Positions 54,820 through 63,419 of a DNA stretch of 64,000 nt are shown here, piece after piece (positions within the stretch are counted from its first letter, which is position 1; each line of letters begins with the position of its first letter). Under the pieces are notes generated by a model, which saw only the letters and a list, made by a program, of their open reading frames with translations, was not told where the DNA came from and did not search any database. The stretch is from assembly GCA_963734685.1 (NCBI GenBank), contig CAVTIC010000007.1:1178001-1242000 (forward strand), given 5' to 3'. The DNA comes from JAOUEA01 sp963734685. GTDB taxonomy: Bacteria; Actinomycetota; UBA4738; HRBIN12. Position numbers and translations under genes: made by a program.

Positions 54820-55022
54820 ACGTCGCAGATCAGCTCGAACAGATCGTTGGTGACAGGGAGTTCGCCTGCCTCGAGATCCCCACACTCACGCATGGTGAGC
54901 CCCAGCCGGCCCGCCATCTGAACCTCCCGCAGACCGAGCCGTTTGCGGTCGGCGGGCAGTTGGCGGATGAGCATGGGCAACACCTCTGACCGTACCCTGT
55001 CGCGCGGACGGTTGCTCATCAT
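54801..55022 (-). CDS. Small XRE-like helix-turn-helix protein
   Basis: 73 residues from the ATG at 55022 (a GTG at 55055 is possible). The core LGLREVQMAGRLGLTMRECG then LEAGELPVTNDLFELICDV has the five-helix plan of Cro/C1 repressors. Short length suggests an autoregulator or antitoxin-like repressor. It ends at TGATGG overlapping the LLMDLE tail. Confidence 0.65.
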   Translation of the reverse strand: MMSNRPRDRVRSEVLPMLIRQLPADRKRLGLREVQMAGRLGLTMRECGDLEAGELPVTNDLFELICDVCGWPR

Positions 55023-55046
55023 CTCGACCGCGGCAGAGCCAGTTGC

Positions 55047-55052
55047 TACCGT
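55047..55052 (+). promoter_or_regulatory. -10 box of leaderless membrane-protein gene
   Basis: TACCGT nine bases before the ATG at 55062, the same spacing as at 25913. Confidence 0.45.
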
Positions 55053-55061
55053 CACGAGTCG

Positions 55062-55316
55062 ATGCCTGGGATCCTGCTCGTACTCGTCATCATCTTCGCG
55101 ATTCTCGTCGGTCTCACATCGCGGTCGCGGGCGGCTCGCGTCACAGGCTGGTCAACCCTCGTGGTCATCAGTGGGGCGCTCGTCGTCTCCGTCGTCCTCT
55201 CAGGAGCGAAGCCGGTCCTGTGCTCCTTGGGAGGCGGTCGCATGCGTCCGGGCATAGCTGCGAACAACGATGGGCAAGGCGTGTGCGTGGGCGAGCTCTT
55301 GGACGAGTTCGACTAG
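55062..55316 (+). CDS. Small membrane protein
   Basis: 84 residues with two helices (PGILLVLVIIFAILVGLTS and STLVVISGALVVSVVLSGA) and a short outer tail with two Cys (LCSLGGGR, GVCVGE). Diverges from the HTH gene. No family recognised. Confidence 0.6.
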   Translation: MPGILLVLVIIFAILVGLTSRSRAARVTGWSTLVVISGALVVSVVLSGAKPVLCSLGGGRMRPGIAANNDGQGVCVGELLDEFD

Positions 55317-55320
55317 CCCC

Positions 55321-55500
55321 TCAGAGCTCCATCTCGAACCGAGCGCGTACGTCGTCGTCCGCCTCGAGGTCCATCAGCAGCTCGGCCAGCCACTCGCCGT
55401 CGTCGCTGGCGTACAACCTGCCGATCAGCGCGGCGCGATCAGCGTCGGGTTGGGTCTGAGTCGTCGAGCAGCTCGCGGGCACCCGGGCGCGCCGCCCCCG
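55321..55500 (-). pseudogene. LLMDLE module, copy g (frameshifted fragment)
   Basis: Read on the minus strand: ARELLDDSDP, one-base shift near 55447, then DADRAALIGRLYASDDGEW and LAELLMDLEADDDVRARFEM ending in a stop at 55321. Closest to copy a in the first part and to copies b and c at the end. Confidence 0.55.
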
Positions 55501-55531
55501 CTGAACGGGAACGGCGCGTCCTCCGGTTCGC

Positions 55532-56209
55532 TCAATCCTCGACGTGCAGCTTCCAGACCCACCGGAAATCGCCGACGACCTCGTCGTTGGCGATCACCAC
55601 GATGCGGTGCACACCCGGATCCAGCGGTTCGAGGATGAACAGGAACCCCTTCGTGAGCGAGCGGCTCAGCCCGGGCTCGGCTCCCCAGATGTTGTCCTTC
55701 GGGAAGTCGACGATCTCGCCCGGCGTGTGCGAGACCCACTGTCGCTGATGCACCAGTCGCTCGCCGTCGATCCGCACCGTCTGGTGGTAGAGGTCCGGGT
55801 TGATGTTGGCCGCGAAGTTCTCCCGCGCGCAAGTGCGGAGCTCGCGCCAGGTCTCGCCAAGCCCCTCCGCCGTCGAGCACTCGAAGAACCCGAGCGCCGG
55901 ACTGAAAGCGAGCGCGGCATCAGCCGGCACCGAGCAGTCCGCGCCCTGACCGCCGAGGAACACGACATCGCCTCCGGGCTGCAGCTCGCAGTTGCGAGGC
56001 GAGGATGGATCGAACAGCGGGTTCTCGGGCACCGGGATCTCCTGCACCCAGATGTTGTAGGCGCCATTCCACTCCGGGTACGTCATACCGTACGGCGAGG
56101 CATCCGGCGGGAACACCCCTAGGCTGCCGTCGTGGTGCGCGAGCGCCGGCGCCGAGGACGACACGGCCCACAGCGACGCGAACACGGCGAGCGCGATCGC
56201 TCTCCTCAC
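55532..56209 (-). CDS. Secreted protein of unknown family
   Basis: 225 residues from a GTG at 56209 that begins a signal peptide (RRAIALAVFASLWAVSSSAPALAHHDG, cut after ALA). The mature part has four Cys (RNCELQ, GADCSVP, FECSTAE, RTCAREN) and contains YNIWVQEIPVPENPLFDP. It ends with WVWKLHVED. Composition suggests an extracellular beta-sandwich protein. The LLMDLE copy g follows directly. Confidence 0.7.
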   Translation of the reverse strand: MRRAIALAVFASLWAVSSSAPALAHHDGSLGVFPPDASPYGMTYPEWNGAYNIWVQEIPVPENPLFDPSSPRNCELQPGGDVVFLGGQGADCSVPADAALAFSPALGFFECSTAEGLGETWRELRTCARENFAANINPDLYHQTVRIDGERLVHQRQWVSHTPGEIVDFPKDNIWGAEPGLSRSLTKGFLFILEPLDPGVHRIVVIANDEVVGDFRWVWKLHVED

Positions 56210-56489
56210 GTGACCTACCCCTCTTCCCGCGGGCGAACGCGGGGACGCGGGCGATCCCCGAAACCTGTTGCATTCGGGTGACACTGTGGGCCAGGACCCC
56301 CGCGTGTCAACCCCCATAGGCCTGACAGCGCGTACGCACTCGTCGATGAGAGTGGGGACGTTTCCTACGAGCCGACCACCGCCTCCGCGACCGCGAGGAT
56401 GCGCTGCGATGAAGACGGCGTTGGCCTCGATGCGGACGGTCGAGGTGTTCGTCTTCCCTGCGATCTCCTCGAACGTCGCGACCCTGACC

Positions 56490-56595
56490 GAGAACGGATC
56501 GCGGCCCATTGCGAGGGGTGCTCGTCTTGACGATCGAGCACCATCCTCACTGCGCGCTCACGCACCTCTGGTGGATACCTGCCTGGTCGTCGCAT
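56490..56595 (-). pseudogene. IS3-family OrfA transposase relic
   Basis: MRRPGRYPPEVRERAVRMVL then DEHPSQWAAIRS is the helix-turn-helix N terminus of IS3-type OrfA. The rest of OrfA and OrfB are absent, so only a 5' stub of the element remains. Confidence 0.65.
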
Positions 56596-56744
56596 TGGCT
56601 CCAACCTCTCACGGTCTGGAGCCTCCAGGAATCCCGGGGCGGTTCAATCTGAGCTCACGGGTGGGAGGGCGAGGACTAATCAAAGGGGAGTACCACCGCC
56701 AGGACACCTACTCTATTGGCGGTTTGCTCCCGACCTCGATCGGT

Positions 56745-57040
56745 CTCACCATCGCTGCGCGAGGAGGCTGCGGCAGACGGCGGCCCTCCCCCACGGGCAT
56801 CGCAGCGATGGTGTGTGGGACCGCGTCAGGGCCGGTCACCGGACTGTCTGTTTGACGTCATCCAACAGAAGGGATCGTCCGGCTGGCCGGAGGACGCGGT
56901 CCCACACTCACCCACGGTCCGCTTTCAAGGGACGTTCGGTCAAGTCGGTCGACCGGCGGTCGCCAAGTCGCCCGACATCCGATTCCCGAATCGCCTACGC
57001 CTCGCCCGTCGAGACGATCTCGGAAGCATCGACCGTCCTT
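56745..57040. repeat. Repeat E, copy 1 (296 bp, two large hairpins)
   Basis: About 98 percent identical to 59429-59724. Hairpin 1: CACCATCGCTGCG (56747-56759) with CGCAGCGATGGTG (56801-56813). Hairpin 2: GTGGGACCGCGTC (56815-56827) with GACGCGGTCCCAC (56893-56905), with further inner pairing (GGCCGG...CCGGAC; TCTGTT...AACAGA). No gene inside. It may be a MITE or a folded RNA. Confidence 0.8.
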
Positions 57041-57378
57041 CGGCCCTTCCACCTGCTCGTGAGGTTCGCGAGATCGGCAAAGCGATCTGCGCCCCACGCT
57101 TTAACTCTGGGTCGTCGCCGCCCGAGCTAGCCCTAGACCCTGGCCACGCGAATGAGACCTCCAAACGGCGTATCACGCGCGGTGGGTGTATTGCGGGTCT
57201 CCGAGCGTTTCTTGGCTCCGGCGGGAACTCGATCAGTAGCTTGGATGGAGTCCCCGCGCGTCGAAAGCGGTCGCCTTCGAGTGTCAACGTTGCCGACGTC
57301 ACGGGGTCTCGTTGGTCATCGCGGCCAATTAGAACGCATAGATGCCAAGACCCAGGACGAGGGCAGCTGGTAACGCCG
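57041..57378. other. Gene relic in inverted orientation plus repeat B3
   Basis: 57045-57125 read on the + strand (LPPAREVREIGKAICAPRFN) is the reverse orientation of the fragment next to repeat E copy 2, where it is read on the minus strand. No complete gene. Confidence 0.5.
57229..57290 (+). repeat. Repeat B, copy 3
   Basis: CGATCAGTAGCTTGGATGGA then GTCCCCGCGCGTCGAAAGCG and CGCCTTCGAGTGT. Confidence 0.65.
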
Positions 57379-57837
57379 TCACACCTGAGCCTGGCCAGCC
57401 TCGTCTTGTCGGCGCTCCTTCGCCGGCCATGCGCGTTCCCCCGGCCATCTGGCCCCCGAAGGCGAGAACCACATGAGTCCAGCGATCACGAGCAGGTCGA
57501 TTCCGATGCGGACCCAGACGCTCAAGACGACCACGGCCAACAGCGAGAGGATCGCCGCCAGCCATCGCGCCCGCCACACCCTTTCGCTCTTGATTAGGTA
57601 CAGCGTGAGCACGATGATCACGACCCCGAGCAGCGCACCTGCCAATACCCCGAAGTGGAAACCCGTAGCGATCATCCGGGCCCAATCCTCCGGGTCCTCT
57701 GGTACGCCAACCGCATGTGCGACGAACGCGCCCGTGAGCCCACCGAATATCGGAAGGGCAGCGGCCGGCGCCGCCAGCCACGCGATCCCTGCAGCACCGA
57801 TCGCCACGAGGACCGATATCGCCGCGAGCCTTTCCAT
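57379..57837 (-). CDS. Small membrane protein
   Basis: 152 residues from an ATG placed by comparison with repeat C1/copy a. Four helices: ISVLVAIGAAGIAWLAAPAA, ALPIFGGLTGAFVAHAVGV, FGVLAGALLGVVIIVLTLYL and LAAILSLLAVVVLSVWV. The frame is open upstream through repeat C2 into LLMDLE copy d, so a longer fusion protein cannot be excluded. Confidence 0.65.
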   Translation of the reverse strand: MERLAAISVLVAIGAAGIAWLAAPAAALPIFGGLTGAFVAHAVGVPEDPEDWARMIATGFHFGVLAGALLGVVIIVLTLYLIKSERVWRARWLAAILSLLAVVVLSVWVRIGIDLLVIAGLMWFSPSGARWPGERAWPAKERRQDEAGQAQV

Positions 57838-57840
57838 GGC

Positions 57841-57935
57841 AGGAAGAGTGCCCGGCGGACGACCAAAGTGGAACCGACGCGACAGGAGCCACACGCGACC
57901 GCCACGCCTTCGCCACAGGGAAGTGCGTTCCTGGA
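57841..57935. repeat. Repeat C, copy 2
   Basis: Matches 32401-32495; sits directly upstream of the membrane-protein start, as copy 1 does for gene a. Confidence 0.65.
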
Positions 57936-57959
57936 GAGGGGGGCACGTGGGCCTGCTAG

Positions 57960-58145
57960 GGCTAGCCCTCAGCCGACAGCTCCATCTCGGGCTCTCACGC
58001 AGATCAGGATCGGCTTCGTGGTCCACGAGCAGGTCGGCCATGCGTGGGTCCCGCTCCGTCAGCTCGCCGATGATGCGAGTGCGCTCCGCCAATGTGGCGA
58101 ACAGGTAGCGGAGCAGGTCGTCGCGCTCTAATCCCGCCGGAGCCG
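57960..58145 (-). pseudogene. LLMDLE module, copy d (fragment)
   Basis: LERDDLLRYLFATLAERTRI then GELTERDPRMADLLVDHEAD, ending PDLRES. The Met of LLMDLE is Val here. The 5' side overlaps, in another frame, the end of the gene at 58128. Confidence 0.55.
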
Positions 58146-58304
58146 TTCCTTCCAGGCGGCGACGAAGCCCTGCAGGTTCGCTCGGAGAAGCCGGTCTTCG
58201 GTGTGGGCAAGCTGGTCGGCCCCACGTCGAGCATCTTGGCCCGGCCCCAGCCGAACATCGCGGGCGGCGGAACCTGTCGTGGTTCGTGTGCGCCGGTCCT
58301 CCAT
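58128..58304 (-). CDS. Small hypothetical protein
   Basis: 58 residues from an ATG after AAGGGGAG. The C-terminal half (LAHTEDRLLRANLQGFVAAW then KERLRRD) is a clear amphipathic helix. A second frame has protein-like text (FGWGRAKMLDVGPTSLPTP), so indels may be present. It is followed out of frame by LLMDLE copy d. Confidence 0.45.
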   Translation of the reverse strand: MEDRRTRTTTGSAARDVRLGPGQDARRGADQLAHTEDRLLRANLQGFVAAWKERLRRD

Positions 58305-58729
58305 GGTCATCTCCCCTTTGCGGGAACCGCGACTTGAGCCTAGCGCGGCCACCCGCACTTGTCGCCGATCCGCTCGTATGGGGACATAGCCAGAGTCGCC
58401 TGGTGATGGACCGTCAACGGAGCGTCCTTCGCGCATCGAGTATCGCGTTCGTCGTGCTCTGGCTTCCTGGGCGCACCTGGGCTCCGGATGGAGACGCGAT
58501 CAGTAGCGCTGGATGGGGTCCCCGCTCGTCGAACGTGGTTGCCTCCGAGAGTGGGCAGCGCCGGGGTTTCAGGCGACCCCCTCACCCTCGCTCCTGTGTC
58601 CGCTGTCAGGGGCATCACCCCATCGACCAAGGCTCGCGGAGGTCGGCGGACCCAGCGCTCTTGGGTCGACCAGCCCTGTCGTGCAGATCCACTCGTGCGG
58701 TTCCATGGATTCTCCTCAGGGGCGTTGTC
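58305..58729. other. Intergenic stretch with repeat B4
   Basis: No intact gene. A short frame from 58420 reads SVLRASSIAFVVLWLPG and may be a membrane-protein relic. Confidence 0.4.
58478..58555 (+). repeat. Repeat B, copy 4
   Basis: Best-preserved copy: CTCCGGATGGAGACGCGATC, AGTAGCGCTGGATGGGGTCC, then CCGCTCGTCGAACGTGGTTG and CCTCCGAGAGTG. Its second half links it to repeat A (GTCGAACGTGG). Confidence 0.7.
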
Positions 58730-59357
58730 ATGTCGTACTCGGAAGGTCGAGCCGCTCTGTCTCGGCGGCGCGTGCTGGTGGGGACCGTGTGCGGGGTCCT
58801 CGCGGTCATCGACTACTCACTCATCGTGGCGACGTCGCTGCCGATCGTCCCCACACTCCTGATCGTCTGCTCGTTCGGCCCCTTGTTGGCGATCGGAACG
58901 GCGGGCGTGTACGAGATCCTTCGGGCGCGAGCTCGAACGGTCACGCTCGACATCGGGCTCGTCGCGAACGTCGCTGCCGGTGTGGCGGCGGTCACCATGA
59001 TGCTCCTTGCTCAGCTGGCCCTCAAGGAGTGGTTCGCCTCGGGATTCGGGGGCGGGCGGCCGAGGCCGGGACGGGCTCGTACTGGGGCTCGACGTCGCGT
59101 GGGACGTCTTCCTCGCGATCGGCACGGCGGCGCTCGCAGCGAACATGCGAGGCCACCCGCGCTTCGGCTCGGGGTTCGCCGTGTCCGGACTCGTCATCGC
59201 GGTCGCCCTCATCGGGCTGAATCTCGCACGGTTCCCGCACAACCCGGGGCAGGCGGGTCTGGTCGATGTCGGACCGCTGGTCGGCCTCTGGTATCTGGTG
59301 GTCGCCTTACGGATGGGCGCTTCCCTATCGTGGCTTCGCCAGCAGGTGACTCAGTAA
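58730..59357 (+). pseudogene. Membrane protein, one frameshift
   Basis: Starts MSYSEGRAALSRRRVLVG after AGGGG. Helices include VCGVLAVIDYSLIVATSLPI and LLIVCSFGPLLAIGTAGVY, then AAGVAAVTMMLLAQLALKEW. A +1 shift near 59075 (CCGGGACGGG) joins it to GLVLGLDVAWDVFLAIGTAA and FGSGFAVSGLVIAVALIGLN, ending SWLRQQVTQ. About 208 residues and six helices once joined. No named family recognised. Confidence 0.65.
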
Positions 59358-59388
59358 CGTGACCCGCCGGAAGCGAGACTGCTGCCCG

Positions 59389-59430
59389 GACAGCTTCAGA
59401 TGGGAGTCCCCGCTCGCTTACCGGTTGCCT
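59389..59430 (+). repeat. Repeat B, copy 5 (abuts repeat E2)
   Basis: CAGATGGGAGTCCCCGCTCG then CTTACCGGTTGCCT; the core is cut off where repeat E copy 2 begins. Confidence 0.6.
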
Positions 59431-59724
59431 CACCATCGCTGCGCGAGGAGGCTGCGGCCGACGGCGGCGCTCCCCCACGGGCATCGCAGCGATGGTGTGT
59501 GGGACCGCGTCAGGGCCGGTCACCGGACTGTCTGTTTGACGTCATCCAACAGAAGGGATCGTCCGGCTAGCCGGAGGACGCGGTCCCACACTCACCCACG
59601 GTCCGCTTTCAAGGGACGTTCGGTCAAGTCAGTCGACCGGCGGTCGCCAAGTCGCCCGACATCCGATTCCCGAATCGCCTACGCCTCGCCCGTCGAGACG
59701 ATCTCGGAAGCATCGACCGTTCTT
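59429..59724. repeat. Repeat E, copy 2
   Basis: Same 296 bp and both hairpins as copy 1, with about five mismatches. It begins inside a repeat B copy and ends inside the 3' part of LLMDLE copy e. Confidence 0.8.
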
Positions 59725-59937
59725 CTCGACCCAGAGTTGGAGCGTGGGGCGCGCATCTCTTTGCCGATCTCGGGGACCTCACCGAGCAGGTAGAAAATGT
59801 GATCAGCAGGTTGCCATCCGCCCGCCCGCTCAGCCAGCTCGCCGATGATGCGAGTGCGCTCCGCGCTTGTGGCGAACAGGTAGCGGAGGAGGTCGTCTCG
59901 GAGCTCCGGCGGGATGTCCACGGCAGTCATCATCCTA
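59679..59937 (-). CDS. LLMDLE-family protein, copy e (3' end replaced by repeat E)
   Basis: About 85 residues: MMTAVDIPPELRDDLLRYLF, ATSAERTRIIGELAERAGGW, QPADHIFYLLGEVPEIGKEM, then codons supplied by repeat E up to a stop. The LLMDLE end is missing, replaced at AGGWQPAD by a different C-terminal block that also occurs, inverted, at 57045-57125. Confidence 0.55.
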
Positions 59938-60077
59938 AGGTCGAGCTGTCGACTGCCGATGCTCGGATCCATGACCGCCACAGCGGCAATCGGCTTGAGC
60001 GACGAGAGCTCCCCAGCGATGCCGGGGCCGACGACGATGGCAGGTGCGAGCCCAAGGCGAGCCGTACCCTCCGCACC

Positions 60078-60440
60078 GTGCTGAGCAAGGTCCGAATCCG
60101 CGCCGGTCGTCGGGTCACCGACGAACTCGGCATTTCCGAGGACGCCGAGGGATTCGTCTTCTTCTGTAGCCGTCTGCTCCTCCCGATGCCTGTGATCTTC
60201 CTCGTCCTGGTGGTCGTAGGGCTCGCGCTTGTGGCGCTTGGTCTTCCCGAGCTCTTCAGGCTCGTCACCTATCTGGTGGTCGGTGTCGTGCTCCTGACGG
60301 CGGTCCGCCACCTCTACGTCCTCGTCTGGACCGAGGACCGGCTCGTCCTGGTCCGGATGCAAGTGCCGACGTACGGTCTCGTTCGGTCGCGCTCGACGTC
60401 GCTCCGACGCTTTGCCGTGCTCGTATGCGTCCCACGATGA
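60078..60440 (+). CDS. Small membrane protein
   Basis: 120 residues from a GTG. A charged N terminus (KVRIRAGRRVTDELGISEDA) precedes two helices (LLPMPVIFLVLVVVGLALVA and FRLVTYLVVGVVLLTAVRHL) and a C-terminal strand region. The stop overlaps the next ATG (ATGA). No family recognised. Confidence 0.6.
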   Translation: MLSKVRIRAGRRVTDELGISEDAEGFVFFCSRLLLPMPVIFLVLVVVGLALVALGLPELFRLVTYLVVGVVLLTAVRHLYVLVWTEDRLVLVRMQVPTYGLVRSRSTSLRRFAVLVCVPR

Positions 60441-60670
60441 GCGACGAGTGCTTCACGCTGGAAACCCCTGACTTCAGATGGCGGATGAGGACTTCGGCAT
60501 CGAACCGCGTCTGCGTGCAGCAGCTGGTCGATGAGCTCGACGCGCCGTTCGCTCCTCCGCAACCGTCCGAGGGCGTCCAGCAGGAGCTCGCCGCTAGTCC
60601 ACCGGCGACCCTCGCCCGGCGTTGGCTCGGTAGCGAGCAGCGGATCGAGGCCGTCCGGAGGAGCCCTTGA
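60437..60670 (+). CDS. Small hypothetical protein coupled to the previous gene
   Basis: 77 residues: MSDECFTLETPDFRWRMRTS then VQQLVDELDAPFAPPQPSEG and WLGSEQRIEAVRRSP. Strong G/C3 bias. A minus-strand frame over the same bases also looks possible but has weaker codon bias. Confidence 0.42.
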   Translation: MSDECFTLETPDFRWRMRTSASNRVCVQQLVDELDAPFAPPQPSEGVQQELAASPPATLARRWLGSEQRIEAVRRSP

Positions 60671-60722
60671 GGTATCTTGTGGGTCATCACGATGCGTCGA
60701 TGACTTCCCACTCCACATCGGC

Positions 60723-60848
60723 GTGGCGATCGGTCTGGGTGACCTTGATAGTGTCACTGGGATTGCTGCTCAGGCTACCTACGCCGAGAACCGGACTCCT
60801 TACTACCTGATGTTCACGGTCGGCGCTGAACTTGTGGTCGGACGCTAG
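60723..60848 (+). pseudogene. Gene fragment
   Basis: VAIGLGDLDSVTGIAAQATY then AENRTPYYLMFTVGAELVVG-R-stop from a GTG. Directly after the stop the same frame reads a membrane helix (FRSAIVGIWILFAAGIWFGT) without a start. Both look like relics. Confidence 0.35.
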
Positions 60849-61000
60849 TCATCCTCGCGCTGCGCGGGGAAGTCCCGACGGGCCGCGGCGTTTCGCAGCG
60901 CGATCGTGGGCATCTGGATCCTGTTCGCAGCCGGGATCTGGTTCGGCACAGTCCTCCCGTGGCGGGAGCGATGAGTGTGGGCTTCGCCACCCGACGGCTT

Positions 61001-61050
61001 CCGGCGCTGGACCGGCTCGGCCGACACGGTGCCCCGCGAGGACGCCCGCG
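61001..61050 (+). repeat. Repeat D, copy 3
   Basis: CGGCGCTGGACCGGCTCGGC then CGACACGGTGCCCCGCGAGG. The 245 bases 60849-61093 hold only this and the relic above. Confidence 0.5.
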
Positions 61051-61093
61051 GCTCTATTACCGACTAGGTTGCGGCTATGTACCGTGAACGCAG

Positions 61094-61525
61094 CTACTCG
61101 GCGGGTCGTCGCGCGCCGAACCCCGCCCCGATCGCCACGCCAGCCAGGATCGACCAGACCGCCCACGAGATCTCGTGGAACCAGTAGCCTCGGTCGAGGA
61201 TCTCCGGACCAGACGTCACCCCGAAGGCGAACCAGAGCTGAACGACGGGAAGGATGACGATTCCGGCGATCAGGAGACGCCCCCACCCGTAGCGCGAGCG
61301 CGGGAACGGAAACCTGACCGCCACCGCGAACGCCATCCCTGTGACGACGTAGACCGCCTGGATCAGCCAGTACACGCCCCAGTCGATCGTGAAATCGACC
61401 GCGTTCCGACCTTGGAACTCACGCTCCAGCTGACCGCTCCACCACAGCAGCCCAATCGCGGTCGCGAGCAACACGAGGCGCACCGCCCAGACCGCGACGC
61501 TCGCGAACGGTCGATCGTCCTCCAT
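61094..61525 (-). CDS. Small membrane protein
   Basis: 143 residues from an ATG after GGAGGG. Four helices (VAVWAVRLVLLATAIGLLWW, VYWLIQAVYVVTGMAFAVAV, LLIAGIVILPVVQLWFAFGV and ISWAVWSILAGVAIGAGFGA). No family recognised. Confidence 0.7.
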   Translation of the reverse strand: MEDDRPFASVAVWAVRLVLLATAIGLLWWSGQLEREFQGRNAVDFTIDWGVYWLIQAVYVVTGMAFAVAVRFPFPRSRYGWGRLLIAGIVILPVVQLWFAFGVTSGPEILDRGYWFHEISWAVWSILAGVAIGAGFGARRPAE

Positions 61526-61584
61526 CGAACCCTCCCGGCAGGAGCCTTTTTGGGAACAGGCCCCCGTGGTGCCACGGTGTGCCG

Positions 61585-61890
61585 CTATGTCCCCTGAGCC
61601 GGCTCGGTGTGAGCGCGGCGGCGTGCTGCTAGCACGATGACCCCAACGATACCCATGATGATCACCACAGAAACGGCCATCACGACAGGCAGGAATGATC
61701 CATCCTGCTCATCCTCGGGCGCGGTATGGCTGTCGTCTGCAAGACCCAGAAGCTCCCGAGCCCGCTCGACGCGCTCGTGCCAGATCATCCTTGGCGTCAG
61801 GAACTGGCCGTACTGGTTGAACGTTCCGCCCCCGGCATCGCTCAGCAGCCACAGGGTCGAGGGTGCCTTCGATCTGACGTGCGTATCCAC
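61585..61890 (-). CDS. Single-pass membrane protein
   Basis: 101 residues from a GTG after GGGAGGGC. A polar N-terminal 65 residues (TPRMIWHERVERARELLGLA) leads to one helix (PVVMAVSVVIIMGIVGVIVL) and a basic end. No family recognised. Confidence 0.65.
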   Translation of the reverse strand: MDTHVRSKAPSTLWLLSDAGGGTFNQYGQFLTPRMIWHERVERARELLGLADDSHTAPEDEQDGSFLPVVMAVSVVIIMGIVGVIVLAARRRAHTEPAQGT

Positions 61891-62238
61891 GAGCGCCCTC
61901 CCTGACTAGCAGGCTGACGCGCTCTGTTGACTCCGGCGAGAAGACAAGCTCGCTGATCCGGCAGACCTTCGCCTCGGCGTTCAGTCGGACGCGGGACCGT
62001 TGTCCGCCATCGCCACCTGCGGGCAGGGCGAGACGTGCAGGTGGTGATCGCCATACCTGCAGTACAGCGGCCGCCGCAAGTCTGGGTTCGACCGGCCGGT
62101 GATACCGTCAGGTCTACGGCACGCGACTTCCTCGTCGATCACGCCGAGATCGGCTTCGGGAGTCGAGAGGCTCAGCGCGGACAAGAGGCTCCACCGAGGC
62201 GGTCTCCGACCCTGCCGGGCCGGACCGGAGGACCAGCC
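61891..62238. other. 348-bp stretch upstream of clpP
   Basis: No gene or clear promoter seen. A minus-strand frame ends VAMADNGPASD at 61981 without a start. Confidence 0.35.
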
Positions 62239-62931
62239 ATGAAGGAGATCACCGACTACCTGGTTCCAGTCGTCGTGGAGCAGACGAGCCGCGGCGAACG
62301 CTCCTTCGACATCTACTCTCGCCTGCTGAGCGAGCGCATCGTCTTCTTGGGCATGCCCATCGACGACGCGATGGGAAACCTGATCATGGCCCAGCTCCTG
62401 CACCTCGAGAGCGAGGACCCGGGGAAGGACATCAACCTCTACATCAACTCGCCCGGCGGCAGCATGACGACGCTGTTCGCGATCTACGACACGATGCAGT
62501 ACATCAAGCCCGACGTCTCGACCATCGTCATGGGCCAGGCGGCCTCGGCCGCGGCCGTCTTGGCGCTGGCCGGCGCGAAGGGCAAGCGCTACACGCTTCC
62601 CCACGCGCGGATCCTCCTGCACCAGCCCTACGGCGGCGCGGAGGGCCAGGCCGTCGACGTCGAGATCCAGGCCAAGGAGATCGTTCGCAACCGGGAGCGG
62701 ATGAACGAGATCATCGCCACGCACACCGGTCAGCCGCTCGAGCGCGTGTCCAAGGACTCCGATCGCGACTTCATCCTGACCGCCGAGCAGGCCGTGGAGT
62801 ACGGGGCGGTGGACGAGATCATCACCAAGCGTGGAATCACACCCGAACTCGCAGCAGTGGCCGCGGCCGGCTTCGAGGAGAAACCCTCCGAGACGTCCGA
62901 GGTGAGGCTGGAGGAGCTCCACAAGCCCTAG
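62239..62931 (+). CDS. clpP: ATP-dependent Clp protease proteolytic subunit, orphan copy
   Basis: 230 residues from an ATG after GGAGGACC. The serine-protease site is complete: GQAASAAA with Ser103 and ARILLHQP with His128, and the Asp region in SKDSDRD. Early blocks LLSERIVFLGMPIDD and INLYINSPGGSMTTLFAIYD are standard. The C-terminal 25 residues are acidic and longer than usual. No clpX, clpC or trigger factor gene is nearby. ClpP degrades proteins fed by AAA unfoldases; actinobacteria often carry several paralogues. Confidence 0.95.
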   Translation: MKEITDYLVPVVVEQTSRGERSFDIYSRLLSERIVFLGMPIDDAMGNLIMAQLLHLESEDPGKDINLYINSPGGSMTTLFAIYDTMQYIKPDVSTIVMGQAASAAAVLALAGAKGKRYTLPHARILLHQPYGGAEGQAVDVEIQAKEIVRNRERMNEIIATHTGQPLERVSKDSDRDFILTAEQAVEYGAVDEIITKRGITPELAAVAAAGFEEKPSETSEVRLEELHKP

Positions 62932-63041
62932 GGAGTCGATGTCTTCACGGAGCGAGCCTCCGGCCGTTCGGTGCCAGGATCCGAGGACACCCGCGTCGGT
63001 CGGAGTCCGCGAGCGTCATCCTGAACTTCAGCCATCTCGTC

Positions 63042-63419
63042 TCAGGACGATGCCTCCCAGGTGTGGTGAACAGCTTCGATGTTGTTGCCATCGGGGTCGC
63101 GGACGAAAGCTCCGAAGTAGCCGGGATGGTATTCGGGCCAGACACGGGGTTCGTGCAACACCTCAGCGCCTGCCGCGACGGCTGCGTCCCGGAACGCGAT
63201 CACGGCTTCTCGCGTAGGTCCTGTGAACGCGATATGGGACTCTCGGAATCCGTCGCCCGTCTCGAGTGGGCCGAGCCAGAAGCATGGGAAGTCGAACCCG
63301 TAGCCGATGCGTGTACCGAAGTCGAGAACCCGGCTCGCGCCGATCTCCTTGAGGACGGCATCGTAGAAGGCAGTGCTGGCCGTCAGGTCGGCGCACTGGA
63401 TCGAGATGTGATCGAGCAT
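63042..63419 (-). CDS. VOC (glyoxalase/dioxygenase) family protein
   Basis: 125 residues from an ATG after AAGGAGG. The two beta-alpha-beta-beta-beta units are clear: LDHISIQCADLTASTAFYDA, SHIAFTGPTREAVIAFRDAA, and YFGAFVRDPDGNNIEAVHH. His4, His in SHIAF and the late Glu form the usual metal site. Substrate unknown. Confidence 0.9.
   Translation of the reverse strand: MLDHISIQCADLTASTAFYDAVLKEIGASRVLDFGTRIGYGFDFPCFWLGPLETGDGFRESHIAFTGPTREAVIAFRDAAVAAGAEVLHEPRVWPEYHPGYFGAFVRDPDGNNIEAVHHTWEASS

Noticed and set aside
60314..60757. Minus-strand frame with helical text (LLLDALGRLRRSERRVELID)
   Set aside because: The + strand frame at 60437 has better G/C3 bias and a coupled start; both cannot be real.
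61842..62054. Minus-strand peptide GGRSWIRTSDRR, a string often produced by translating tRNA genes
   Set aside because: No tRNA cloverleaf can be folded here; it overlaps the start of the single-pass membrane protein gene.
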